The notes under the pieces were generated by a model. It saw nothing but the letters and a program-made list of their open reading frames with translations, ran no database searches and was not told the origin of the DNA. Positions 35,026 to 46,034 of a stretch of DNA of 64,000 nucleotides are shown one piece after another. The stretch comes from Agapanthus africanus (Eukaryota > Streptophyta > Magnoliopsida > Asparagales > Amaryllidaceae). Each line of letters starts with the position of its first letter. Position 1 is the stretch's first letter. The stretch covers positions 410,782,248 through 410,846,247 of the forward strand of contig CM057347.1 in NCBI GenBank assembly GCA_030015575.1. The letters are read 5' to 3'. The position numbers were made by a program, and so were the translations under genes.

Positions 35026-35808
35026 GCGCACCACTACAATTCATAGCTTAGATTACAAATTTGAGCGTAGCTATTAATGGCCTAGCCATGAAAAAGCGTA
35101 ACTAAAATTATGATAACAAAATTTTCCGTAATAAATATGGTGTAGCCAAAAATAATTAGCTACAACATTTGTTCCCAAAAATACGTAGCTAGATAAAAAC
35201 CAAAGCTAATGAAGTTGGTCATTCGCAAAGTTTCAAATATGGTTTGAACCATAGCTAAAGAGGAAAATAGCTATAGTTTTTATCATGACTAGTAAATCAA
35301 AGACTACACTTCTAATTGTGACGAGACAAGACAGAGACAGCTCATTTTGTTGAAACTAAAGATTCCATTACTATAAGTTTACTCATCACTATGGAATGAA
35401 ATAGCTTTAGTTCTTGATATAATTGAATGCTACTAGAAAGAACCTACATGGCTACACTTGAAAGGATAGATAAAATTTCTACTTACAGCTTGAATTTGAC
35501 AAAATGGAAAAAAAAATCTAATAGTATAATTCCAATTAGACAATTATGGTCAACACAACAATGACTAAAACATTAGAGAAAATCAACCAATTAAGAAAGG
35601 AACAAAAAACAACCAACAAATAAATATTTTACAATGAATAACAGCTAAACACATTAATAAATTTATTATGAAATCTGAGTTTTGAGTTCTTACAACATGT
35701 CTTGTTTTCCTAATCCGGTACATCCATCGGCTATAAATTAATTACATGAATTTTCGATCTTATACATAGGAATAAGAAGAAAATAAAATGGCAGAGCCTC
35801 TGCTTAAA

Positions 35809-35963
35809 TCAGTTCCAAATCGCGGTCTTTGCATTATCTTTATGCTCTCTACTTGTCAAAGTCATACCCCGCACCATGTCCATTGGATAAGTGGCAGACA
35901 TAGCAATAATACCAATACATGCTCCAGCTCCAAGACGTAACAAAAGGGAAAGCTGAGCATCCT
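35809..35963 (-). pseudogene. Captured exon of a mitochondrial adenine nucleotide carrier (ADNT1-like)
   Basis: After a TTTTTTGCAG acceptor, the exon reads EDAQLSLLLRLGAGA, then GIIAMSATYPMDMVRG. It matches the plant ADNT1 carrier, where this region forms part of the repeated carrier fold and includes the PX(D/E)XX(K/R)-type signature (YPMDMVR). After MVRG the sequence diverges and ends at a TGA (35809-35811) about 20 residues later. The full protein is over 300 residues with six membrane helices; only one sixth is present. It sits inside the CACTA element and upstream of nothing functional, so it is a transduplicated fragment. Confidence 0.75.
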
Positions 35964-36739
35964 CTGCAAAAAATTAAAGAAGAAGAACTACATCTAAGAT
36001 GAAAAAAACTAGGTGCATCAAGCGTACGGACTATAAAACAAGAAAAGTAGTTAACAATTTCCAGGTTTGTATATGTTACTAGTTGAGGATTAGGAGGGCC
36101 ATTTATCTTGGACCTTGGATATCAGTAGTCTCCTCATTGTCATAAAACCTTCGAACTTCAGAACCATAATACACTGGAAAACAAAATTTTTGTGCTCATT
36201 ATAATCAAAACGCAAGATATCTCCACTCAGAGATTCAATAAGGTAGGAAGCTTAAAAGAGTTAAACTAAGAATTGACTCAATTGATAGAATAACCTCTCT
36301 ATGTGTATTTGTCATACATACGTTATGGAAAGGGTATCATTTTTTGTTTCACGCCGACCCCTTCTCTTCCTTCTGTTTCAAATTAAAATGGCTTAAACTA
36401 ATATATGAAGACGAGAGAAATTCTCTCAAGGTAGATAACCAAACCCCTTTTCCTTCAAAATGTATCCCATTTCCCCCCATTTTTCTCAGTGCAGTTTGTT
36501 GATATTTAAATTCTTATGATGTGTGTATTTACAATGTGCAAACTTTGTGGACCAAATTAGAAATGGATCAAGATAGTAAAGTTGAGAAGCCTGCGAGAGT
36601 CAAACAGACACCATATAATATATATCTATGAGTAGCAAGTATGCTAGATAGTGAACATCTTTCAACTAAACAACGAAATAATGAACATAAAAAAGTAACT
36701 GAATGGAGTACTGAGGAAAGGATAGAGATACATGCATAC

Positions 36740-36880
36740 CTGAACTTGAAGCAACAGGTTCTCTTGTGCTTCAATGTTTTGGGTAATTTCCTCACAAATG
36801 TGATCATACTTTGCTACCTTCTTCTTGAAGAGATCCTCATGAGATCCACTGCTGGCCATCAACTTCAACAATATATCATC
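36740..36880 (-). pseudogene. Captured ALIX/BRO1-like exon 2
   Basis: It encodes 47 residues with exact CAG/GT borders: DDILLKLMASSGSHEDLFKK, then VAKYDHICEEITQNIEAQEN. This fits the V (Lyp) domain region of plant ALIX, an ESCRT-associated BRO1 protein, C-terminal to the BRO1 domain. The exon continues in phase from the one at 38175-38243. It has no stops or frameshifts, so capture may be fairly recent or the frame may be under constraint. Confidence 0.7.
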
Positions 36881-37634
36881 CTGCGAGAAAAATGAAAAAG
36901 CAGCAGCAATAAACTTTCTAAGTATCAATTGTTGAAAAATCTCCACTTTCCTTGGACAAAAAGGCAGCCAATACTAGTTAGTATTAACATCTTGTCAAAA
37001 TCTCTAGCCAATGTGTTCATACATAAATGCATGCCAAGAAGTCTATAAACATGTCTGGCACTGTAATTAATAATAAATGAGAATTAGTGAGTGTGCTATG
37101 ATTTCATTGATTTAGTACTTAAGCCAATTAACTTATTCTGTCTTGAATGCAATGTCGAAGTTAAATCTGATTCTAAGACCTTGAAAATGTCTTCTAAAAA
37201 AGTTTTACTAATATATTTTGTTTTCTCTTTTTCTGATTTCTTTTGGAAAAATCGAAACATCTACACCCATTCATCAAATAACAGCCAACTTGCTGAATAA
37301 ACCTTAAAAGTTGAAATGTACGTGGTAAATTACTTTTTCTGAGCAAAATTCTAGTCTTGTATGAATTAAAAAATAAATAGGTGTCACAAAAGGATGTCAA
37401 CTTCCCATAAGATATCGGTTTTCTTAAAAATAGAAAGACGGTCAAGAAATGCTATCCAAGTCATTAAACTGAGATTTTTTTTCAAAAACGATTACATGGA
37501 TAAGATGGTGCATTGCAGTCGCACTACGGACAAGAAAATAAATACACGAAGCAGTATGCAAGACTTACTACAAATCGAAAACAATTTCCAGATCCTATTA
37601 AGTGGTTATAAATGCTCCATCCATGTGATGAAGT

Positions 37635-37648
37635 GAAGTGGCGTGGGA

Positions 37649-37728
<80 letters not shown>
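37635..37728. repeat. Compound microsatellite (TA)n(GA)n
   Basis: An uninterrupted TA run of roughly 40 bases is followed by a GA run of roughly 33 bases (about 37652-37728). It lies in the intron between the two captured ALIX-like exons and should be highly length-variable. Confidence 0.95.
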
Positions 37729-38174
37729 ATTCATGTAGGTTTTTTTCTAGTTTAGATTTTGAATATGTAAATTTGTTTGATTGTTTTCGCTTTTCATCAT
37801 CGAAGCATACTTATATTGAATAATTTTTCATGCGTCATCCGCTATCAGATTATTATTGTTTCGTTCAAAGTTCCATGATCATTCATATTGTTTGTGCTGC
37901 TTTATAGTGGTCACCCAATGATATTTTTAATCTTGATGTGTAGAATGCTAGCAAAAGGAAAATAATCATTAGTGTTTATGAACCATTGGAGTTAATTAAT
38001 GTGTCCATTAAAGGACAACCAATGACTGCAGCCGACTACTGTGCCCAAAAAAGGAATGTAACAAAAGTGGCATCTGTGTAATTTATGTGCATAAACAATA
38101 AACACCACATAACTTCATCATAAGAAATAATAATCTCTTAAGAGAATAATATACTAGTTAGAGATATATTGCAC

Positions 38175-38243
38175 CTTTCTCTTCATCTCTTTAAGCATAT
38201 CTTCAAAGCTTGCCCTCTGAGCACCAATATTCTCCGGTTGCCT
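38175..38243 (-). pseudogene. Captured ALIX/BRO1-like exon 1
   Basis: Sixty-nine bases, 23 codons, bordered by ...AAACAG and GTGCAATA. It encodes RQPENIGAQRASFEDMLKEM, then KRK. It splices in phase to the exon at 36740-36880, giving the continuous plant ALIX order (ASFEDMLKEMKRK-DDIL). A possible further exon with an acceptor at 38527 is open but not recognised. Gene-like sequence near 39160-39360 (short plus-strand ORF, 62 codons) also has no identified family. Confidence 0.7.
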
Positions 38244-39423
38244 CTGTTTACATGAAAGAGAGTTTGGTGATTAGTTGCCCCATAAATGAAATAAGGAATT
38301 TCTGATGGTTTCTGATGGAAAGAACTCTGTTAAAGTCCCTGTATTCTGGTTAACGGCTCATCAGAAAGTGAAGCACAATTCAATGCATGTAGATATAAGG
38401 ACATTATAAGCAATTATCAACTAGTTTCTAGAATAACATAACGGCATCATGTCCTTCAAGTTTTCATCCTTGCCTATATTTCTCTTTGACGTGGAGCAAT
38501 ATAATCCTGCATCGCCGCCTGTAGTTCTGCAAGATTAGCTATAGCATATGGTGCCAAAACATTTAATATTTAGGTTTATTTTATGCATTAAGAACGCCAT
38601 AACTTACACCATAAATGGATATACGACAATAATACTATTGTAATTGTTACTTTGTAGCAGGAAAAGCAATCCCTACTGACAGATAACACGGAAAAAGTAA
38701 GGAGATGAGAAGAAACGATTCCATAGTTAATTTTTATTCAATCAAAAGATGACTTTACTTGATTACATGTATTATTTGTAGGAAAAACCAGTAACAGCAA
38801 AATTTTCAGTTCCGCCCTTTCCATCAACTTTCAAAAGTCAATTCCACTGCAAAAGCCACAACATTTAACAACAAAATTTATTCCAGTTTTGGGATAGAAC
38901 CACGTTTGAGAACAAAAACCTAAAAGAGCAAATTAAATCCACATAAATTATATGAAATTTAATCATACCAACAAATTCCTAGATTTCAATTAAAGTTCAG
39001 CGCAAAATTAATTAAATCCCTATATCCCCTAATTCAATGCATCTGTGAGTGAGTGAGAGAGAGAGAGTATATGAAACATAACAAAAAAGAAGCAAGATAA
39101 CAGTTAATCTTAACCCTAAATGAGGAACATAAACAAGTTAAGAAAACCCTAACCCCAAATGATGGCGTCAGCCTCCGACGATGCCGTCCAAACTCCTAAC
39201 CCTAGCCGTAGCCCTAGACAAACCCTACACATCCATCTTCAATGCGATCGATCCGCTCCCGATCGTGATAGAGCTTGAAGATCACATCTCCATCGCCATT
39301 GTCATCGCCGAGGAGATGAATGTCACTGCTCTTTGCATAATTCATCCATCACAATATGATAATTTGTAATTAATTCAAAACTTTGGGATTTAGGGTTTCG
39401 GGAGAAAGGTAGGAAAATAGTGG

Positions 39424-39828
39424 GCTGTTTGGATGCAGGATTCTGAAATTTGAATTCTCAAATATTACAATTAAAAAATCTGACTCAGGTAATTTTGTGT
39501 TTGGTATAGGATTTGAAAATCGTTGTAATCCTTATTTGGTTGTGAAAAATTTAATAGAATTTGGTTTGAGGATTGAAGAGAGACCGAGAGATAAAGGGAT
39601 TTTTTAATAACATAAAGTACGTGGGCCCCACGTGAACAGTACCAAATCCTTTGCAATCCATACTTTTTTTTGGATTCATGAATCCAAAAAACATGGTGGG
39701 CCTCTCACAAAATACAAGCAAATCCAAAATCCTACAACCAAACAAGAATTAGCCAATTCATAATCTTTTTTTTGGATTCTTGAATCCAAACAGTACAAAA
39801 TCCTTCAAAATCCTGCAACCAAACAGCC
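39424..39828. mobile_element. MITE with GGCTGTTTGG termini
   Basis: The left end GGCTGTTTGGATGCAGGATT and the right end (reverse complement GGCTGTTTGGTTGCAGGATT) are near-perfect inverted repeats about 405 bases apart. The internal palindrome GGATTCATGAATCC (about 39673-39686), flanked by T and A runs, recurs in weaker form near 39775. No coding capacity. The target duplication is unclear, so hAT versus Harbinger cannot be decided. It is nested in the CACTA element. Confidence 0.75.
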
Positions 39829-39857
39829 TTAAATATTCTGGTTGTGATGAAAAATTT

Positions 39858-39891
39858 TGGGGGCGGGGGAGGGCGGGGGGGGAGGGGGGGC
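39858..39891 (+). repeat. G-rich tract (potential quadruplex)
   Basis: A run of G blocks broken by C or A, with at least five groups of three or more Gs. It is close to the right end of the CACTA element, and the plus strand could form a G-quadruplex. Confidence 0.8.
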
Positions 39892-40146
39892 ATTTGACCG
39901 CCACAAACCAATTTTTTTAATTAAGTCGATACTCGCAGCTACGGATAATTGTCGATATAATCTATATTTATAGTAATTTGTAGTTAGCTACAGAAATTTG
40001 GGTTGTATAATTAGATACTTTCCACTTATTTAACTACGGTTCATTGGCAATAAAAAATAACGTACCAAAAAATAATTTTAACTGCGAATTTTAAATCAAT
40101 TGCCAAAATTTGTGGCTATAACCCTATTTTGTTGTGGTGGGCATGA

Positions 40147-41008
40147 CTACAAGCTCTTCATCCTTGTCTCTTCCCAAGGTACTCGGACGTGTGCAATGAC
40201 CACCGGTTGTTCTGTTTTAATCGGGACTTTCACATATTCAGCTTTTTCCCTCGGCTTTCTAGGCTTTTCTTGGAAGTATCTGGCGTCTTCATAATGCACT
40301 TCGTACACGTCTAGGGGATGAATGTCGCCTTTGATGCAATGCTCTTCGCCATTTTTGATATACTTCATGCACTGATCCAGGGTCGATGGTACTACATTAT
40401 ACTCATGCAACCAGGGCCTTCCCAGCAGCACTTTATAGGATGCATCGATGTTCAACACATGGAATTTCGCTTCAGTCTCGAGCTTGTCGAACCTTAGCGG
40501 TAGTATGATTGACTCCCAACGTTTTGGAATTTCGGGAATCAAATCCGGAGATAGTGATCTTTTCCCTAGATAGGTGCCTGATGTCTAGGGCTAAAGACAT
40601 TAAGGTTTTTATTGTCATCGGGTTCACTGAAGATCCGGGATCGATAAGGATCCTTTTAACATTCACATCTTCACAGATGCCCGCCATATATAAGGCTCTG
40701 TTGTGTTCTAGTGTGCCTAACAGAAGATCTTCTTCTTCGAATCTCATGCCAGCTACATTTGCCTCATGCAGGCCTTCTTTCATATTTGCCTCTGCGGAAT
40801 GGGCCTAGAAATGCTAAGGATCTTGCAGGCCCGTGATCAGCGACTCTCTCAAATCCTTTAACATGATCAGCGCTTCATAAATACTTATGAGCGCCAGCAG
40901 CTTTTTCAAATGCAGCCGCACATTGTAGTCGATCATCGGTTTTTAGGCACTGACTTAGTGACAAGTTCAAGGATGAACCCTTCTTCAATTTCGATGTCTT
41001 GATCGACG
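40147..41008 (-). pseudogene. Element F protease region
   Basis: Right to left: [83 protein letters not shown], then FHVLNIDASYKVLLGRPWLH and NVVPSTLDQCMKY. This is a Tat-type aspartic protease with its conserved downstream RPWLHE block. The active-site triad reads DPG in place of DTG. Two TAG stops and a frameshift near 40540 disable it. The right end is cut by solo LTR 2, whose target repeat proves the two sides were contiguous. Confidence 0.85.
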
Positions 41009-41123
41009 GGTTGTTTCTGTTTATAATGTACAAATTTTGTTTAAAGATAATGTTTTAAATGGAGTATTTGCAACACTGTGTATGCAATAAGCATTTGAAT
41101 TGTTTTAGAACAGCATGAAAACA

Positions 41124-41182
41124 CTTGTAGCTCATTGGTAAAGCCTTACATTGCTGTGACGTAGCCCCCGTGTTTAAATCCC
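41124..41182 (+). repeat. tRNA-like block in solo LTR 2
   Basis: TAGCTCATTGGTAAAG (41128-41143) and GTTTAAATCCC (41171-41181) correspond to the A- and B-box-like motifs of solo LTR 1. The spacing is nearly the same. The B box has lost its usual GTTC, so Pol III use is doubtful in this copy. Confidence 0.5.
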
Positions 41183-43472
41183 CCCAGCCACATATTATTT
41201 TTAAGGATTTTTCTTTTAAACTTTTTGGAAGCCCAAAATCTTACATGTGCAATATACGTAAAAAAAATGAACAGTCACTAAAATCAAACATGTGGAAAAT
41301 GTTGTATACACAGACCCCGACACGTGGCACTCATCCAAGCCCTAACCCAACCCAACCCAACCCAAGTGGCCGGCGAGATTGCGCTCTGGGCCGGCGCTGC
41401 CGGGGCCCCCCATCGCTAATGCCCCCAAATTTTTGCCCTAACACCCCTTGGCCTCCCCCTACTACTCCTCTCCTGTTTGATTTTCCTGCACATTAACAAA
41501 GAATTAAAATGAGCTTTAAAACAAATTTTAATACATTTTAATTCTCATTTTAATACCCTAAATCATAATTCTATCCTATAAATACCACCTCACACTCTAT
41601 CTCTCTCTATTCTGAAATCCATTGTCAAAACTCTCAAAGTTTTCTAAGTCCAAAAAGTTATACAAGTGGAGTCAGCCCAAGGTCAAGTTCCGGAGACGAT
41701 TCGGGACAAATCCGGCGACACCATGACTCCACGAAAAAACAACTTGTTCCTATACCTCTTCTCTTTTCTCCAAACCCGTAAGTTCCCTCTCCTCTTCTCT
41801 CTTCTATTCTAAAACAATCTCATATTAAAACTCGTCGGAAGCGGAGTTATTCCGACTTCCGATTCTAAATTCTTTAAAACCCCAACTTTTCTTAACAACG
41901 AATCAATCATCTCTTAATATATTGTTTAGCAACCATAAAACAATATTTAGAACAAGTTTCAATTCAAAATAAAATACTATGCAACTTGTATTATACTTTT
42001 TCGTTTAAATACCATAAAATTTACCTACGACATTAATTCATCATATTGTTCATATTACCTTTAGAAAACTCACAAGATAATAACCTATCTCATCACAACA
42101 CTCATCATGACATAGCATGATGGTTTGAAAACAATATTTTTGTGGCTAAGGCGAATTTTACACTCAAATACCATAAACTATCAAAACCGTATTTCTTTTA
42201 ATTGTTTTAATCAAATTCCATACAATTATGTCTTTACAACCCATTTTGGGGAATCCGATTTGGTTAGTGCGGGTTATCGCACATCCATCAGACTAGTAGG
42301 ACGAGATGCAGACCTCCTCATGGAGCATACGATCTCGATGGAATTTATATTAAATTTTTTTTAAAAACGTGATTTCTATTTAATAAATAAATTTGTTTTC
42401 TAATAGTTATATATAATATTATCAACCTATCTATTTTAAATATACATAAAATATCCATGTTTTCTAAACAAAGGAATCCCAAATTTCATGAAACTACCAT
42501 CACAAATAAATACAAGTCATTTTACATGAAAATACTATATACTAGTCAATTTAGGTTTATATCCACCAGAATATTTCATCTTATAAAAATTAAATTTATG
42601 AAAACCCTAAAGACGATAAATAAATACTTGAGATTTATTTTGAAAATATATCAAAACTATTTTTCATAAAACCCCCTCAAGTTATATTAATATACAATAA
42701 GGACGCTAGTAAATATAAGTTTAAGCGGGACCAATTCTCTTGAGCCTCAGGGAGCCGGAGAATGTGGGTGCTTGTCTATTTAAGGTAGACAACTAAAACG
42801 GGGATATCAATACGGTAATTGTCTTGGAAAAGACACAAATCCTGCCGTCTATGTGCAGCAGTTACCGATAACTCCAAAACTTAATTCAGGACATCAATTC
42901 TGTTTAAGTGTCTGACTCAGACAGAATCTCAGTTTAATCCGAATACAATCCATACTTGATATAATTCCATTACAATATGAATCCATCTATATCAACATGA
43001 CTTGATTTTACCGAACCATGGATATACATTGACTTGCCTACATGACTATCCATTTATATCTTTATCCGTTTACATGAACAATTGATATTATGGTTTCGGC
43101 AAGTCTTATATCTACAAATCACTACATAACAATACAATAAACATTATGGGGTTTAAAAGGAATAGATTGGTACGGAATATGTTAAAAGTGGCACGATGAT
43201 GGTCGCTTTAATACACCTAACCTGAATATCCGTCGCTGTTGTTCCGTTGCTTAATGCTTCCTTATGCTCCGTATACCTTAGTCTACGGAATAGTTAGACT
43301 CCTCTCGTATACACTGGCATATTCTGTACCAAGTTACAAATAACAGCGATAACATAACAAACATACATTATATCAGTTATACTCTCTATCTGTCTATTCT
43401 ATTTTTATTTCTCTTTAGGACTTACCGAGCAATTGTTCGCTGACGACATTCCTTTTCTATTCTTTCTTTAGA

Positions 43473-43556
43473 ATGTTGTCAGGAGGATCCGACTTTCTGG
43501 AGATCGAGCCCGGCTCAGAAGACTTGGAGCAGTTCATCGAGGATACCAAGCTTTAG
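43473..43556 (+). CDS. 27-codon mini-ORF in solo LTR 2
   Basis: ATG to TAG gives 27 residues starting MLSGGSD, with EIEP, SEDLEQF and a final KL. The length equals that of the mini-ORF at 17544-17627, and the shared residues are at the same positions. The ATG again lies in the right arm of a hairpin (43440-43482). No database family is known to me. Confidence 0.4.
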   Translation: MLSGGSDFLEIEPGSEDLEQFIEDTKL

Positions 43557-43815
43557 TTACTTGTATATACTTTACTTTCAGTTCATGCCATTGTTTAGGC
43601 ATTGCTTTCCACATTGTATTTACTTTTCAGTTGTATTGTAAAGAATGTTTAATAAATGAAAAATTGCTGTTCATTTACATCTCATGTCATTCTTGTGTAC
43701 ATTTATATTATATTGCTTATTTACGCTTAACGTGTTTACTTTTGAGTAAATACGTCGCGTGACCCGTCACGTCTCCTTACCGTACTCTGGGAAGTGGGGC
43801 GTGACAGGTTGTTTC

Positions 43816-44763
43816 CCTGTTTACCGCCGAAAACAGGGACGAAACCGGGATGGATCGTCTTGCCTGAATTTAGGGACAGATACTATTTGGGTTTTATCCG
43901 TCCACCTCTCCGAAGATGCCAAGTTGATTTATGGCATCGTCTATCGGAGGTTTGTACGAATGCAGACTTTGTAGCAGACTTTGTCAGATTTCCCCTTGTT
44001 TGTGAGGGGTTTTTGATTGTGGGGACGCTCTTCCCTGCAAGCGCAAGCCCCTGCAGTTAATTACGTTATCGCATCGCAATAACTACTTTCTCCTTCTCCA
44101 GAAATTCATTTCGTGTCGTGTGTGTTTTTATTTGTTTGGGTTGCCCGTGGATTGTATACGGAGACTAATTTATGTTGTCGCCCGTAGGGCGTGGATTAGT
44201 CCAAATCCGTATATCTTAGATTTGGGTTTGGTTTGATTTAAGAATCATTGATCTATTTTGAGATCAAGATCGACTTAAATGTTTTTGAGCAGTTGGGGCT
44301 CGATGGTTTTTCGTTAAGGATACATTAGTCTAATTTGAGACTAAGATCTACTTAACAGAGTGTTAGGATCATTTTTGTTTCAGATTCAACAAGAGAGCAT
44401 TTGGGCTCTATTGTTTTAGTTTAAGAATGTTTCGGTCTCTTATCGCCGTTTTGGAGGCGAAGTTGTAGTTTGAGGACATTTCGGTCTGTATATCACCATT
44501 TTTGAGATGAAGTTTTAGTTTAAGAACGTTACGGTCTGTTGTCGCCATTTTGGAGACAACGTTGTAGTTTAAGGACATTTCGGTCTGTAGGTCACCATTT
44601 TTGAGGTGAGGTTTTAGTTTAAGGACGTTACAGTCCGTTGTCACCATTTTGGAGGCAACGTTTAGTTTGAGGACATTTCGGTCTGTAGATCACCATTTTT
44701 GAGGTGAGATTTTAGTTTAAGGTCTGCACGTCAGCTTGGGAAGTACACCCAAAAGCTGTTGGT
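43816..44763. other. Remainder of F: cassette and loop-conserved hairpin repeats
   Basis: Bases 43816-44090 continue F without recognisable protein. A GCCCGTGGATTGTATAC cassette lies at 44142-44190. From 44248 to 44740 come about ten short inverted repeats around an ATTTTGA-like loop. From 44418 these are organised as ~50-bp units (starts near 44467, 44517, 44566, 44616, 44664). The same units occur 3' of pol in element E at 49985-50115. Confidence 0.75.
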
Positions 44764-45224
44764 TGTCGGGACCCGCCACCTCTCTGAAGACGTTGAGGAA
44801 TAACAACGATATGTATCAGAAGTATGGAGAGATGTACCCTTGAACCAATTCCCCTATTTGAGGAAAAAATGAGTTGGTGGTCAACCCAGAAATTATTAGT
44901 CGTATTTTGAGACTAAGATTTTCTCAGGGGAATGTGGGATGGATATCGTCTTGGGATATCATCAGTTGAAAGATCGATAGTTGTTTTTGGGGCTAAAATC
45001 AATTTGGAAAGTAGTGAGCCCGCGGGCTCGGTTGATCTGAATCAGGGACCTAGCCAACTTGGGCTTGATCCACTCAGTTTTCTTTTTATTTTGAAAAGAA
45101 GTGCTAAGCACTGGTTTGGGCTCAGTTCTCTTTTTTTGTGCAAAAAGTGTTGAGCACTTATGTAAGTTCTGACGCTCACACTTTACTCTTTTTTTGTCTC
45201 TTTATGGAGTGCTGAGCTTTCTTT

Positions 45225-45505
45225 ATAGCGCCCACGTGTGAAGCACGTGAGGCGCTAGGCGCTAGGCGCTGCCCGGGGGATGTCAAACCTTTTTATGTTC
45301 CGTGGCGCCCACGTGAGGGACACGTGAGGCGCTGGGCAACGCACCATTGAGTGCTAAGCACTCTTTATTTTGTAGCGCCCACGTGAGGGGCACGCGAGGC
45401 GCTGGGCGCTGAGCGCCAGCCACTGAGTGCTGAGCGCCAGCCACTGAGTGCTAAGCGCTCCTTATTTTGTAGCGCCCACGTGAGGGGCACGTGAGGCGCT
45501 GTGCG
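45225..45505. repeat. CACGTG hairpin repeats in the LTR of E
   Basis: AGCGCCCACGTG ... CACGTGAGGCGCT recurs at about 45227, 45302, 45374 and 45470. The arms AGCGCC/GGCGCT and the two CACGTG palindromes pair to give a long stem. CACGTG is the plant G-box. Confidence 0.8.
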
Positions 45506-46034
45506 CTGATTTTTCCTTATATTTTTTATTCTGAGGAGTTCAATTTCCTTGTTCTTTTCTAAATCTTTGATCTTCAAGAACAAGTTCGTCCCGATGAGAA
45601 TTAAATTCTCAACTTGTGGAAGACTTGTCTTGCGGATTTTAGATCCAGAGAAAAAACTAAGTTCTTCTTTTTAAAAGGGTTAAACCCTTCAATAGGTAAA
45701 CGAGATGCTTTGATCTCTCTCTTTAATTTACCTAGAGTTTTTCTCTGAGAAGGGAGATCTTCTTCTTTCTTCCTTTTTGAAACTTTCTGCTTTGTTTTTT
45801 CGAAGCTTATGGGGGGTTCCTCTGTTTTCTCTCTATCTTCCTTCACTTTCCGTCTTTTTTTGGAAAGAAGGATCATTGATCATTGGGACCCACCACCTCT
45901 CCGACGACACTGAGAGATTATAGCGCCATATATCGAAGTCGTAGAGGGATGTATCCTTTGAACCATATCCCACTCATCAAAGGGGAAGAACGGGTTGGAG
46001 CTTAAACTCTTAACTGCTGAAAAATGCTTTTTTG

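Larger units (their letters stand above)
35029..40139. mobile_element. CACTA (En/Spm) DNA transposon with captured host exons
   Basis: The left end reads CACCACTACAATTC and the right end, reverse-complemented, CACCACAACAAAAT, so the termini are inverted. The short subterminal motif TAGCTA/TAGCCA recurs at both ends. It lies inside the F polyprotein. I find no transposase, so it is non-autonomous. It carries exons resembling ADNT1 and ALIX on the minus strand, a MITE, a TA/GA microsatellite and a G-rich tract. A clear 3-bp target duplication is not evident, and the exact left border could be 35029 or 35032. Confidence 0.75.
41018..43806 (+). mobile_element. Solo LTR 2 (same family as solo LTR 1)
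   Basis: It starts TGTTTATAATG and ends GGGGCGTGACA. The bases immediately outside are GGTTGTTTC on both sides (41009-41017 and 43807-43815), a 9-base duplication. It shares with solo LTR 1 the tRNA-like block, the GAGCCTCAGGGAGCCGG block (42739), the hairpin and mini-ORF, and the terminal 40 bases. The remaining sequence has diverged strongly. No internal region is left. Confidence 0.85.
29292..44763 (-). mobile_element. Mosaic Tat-lineage element F
   Basis: Fragments in minus orientation run right to left: protease region (40147-41008), linker (34450-35025), RT and RNase H (32299-33715), plus-strand antisense ORF (29500-31490), polypurine tract and LTR remnant (29292-29466). The second RNase H and integrase are absent, and gag is not found. 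Three later insertions split it (30690-31292, 35029-40139, 41018-43806). Repeat modules that lie 3' of pol in element E occur here inside the coding region and next to protease, so F is rearranged. Confidence 0.75.

Noticed and set aside
37524..37823. Short ORFs across the TA/GA microsatellite
   Set aside because: They encode only YIYIYI and ERERER or LSLSLS runs from the simple repeat.
39181..39369. 62-codon plus-strand ORF near the right end of the CACTA element
   Set aside because: It may be a further captured gene start, but I could not match it to any protein or find splice signals, so I did not call it a gene.
44418..44722. CRISPR-like array (regular ~50-bp repeats)
   Set aside because: Units are contiguous with no unique spacers, and the context is plant retrotransposon DNA.
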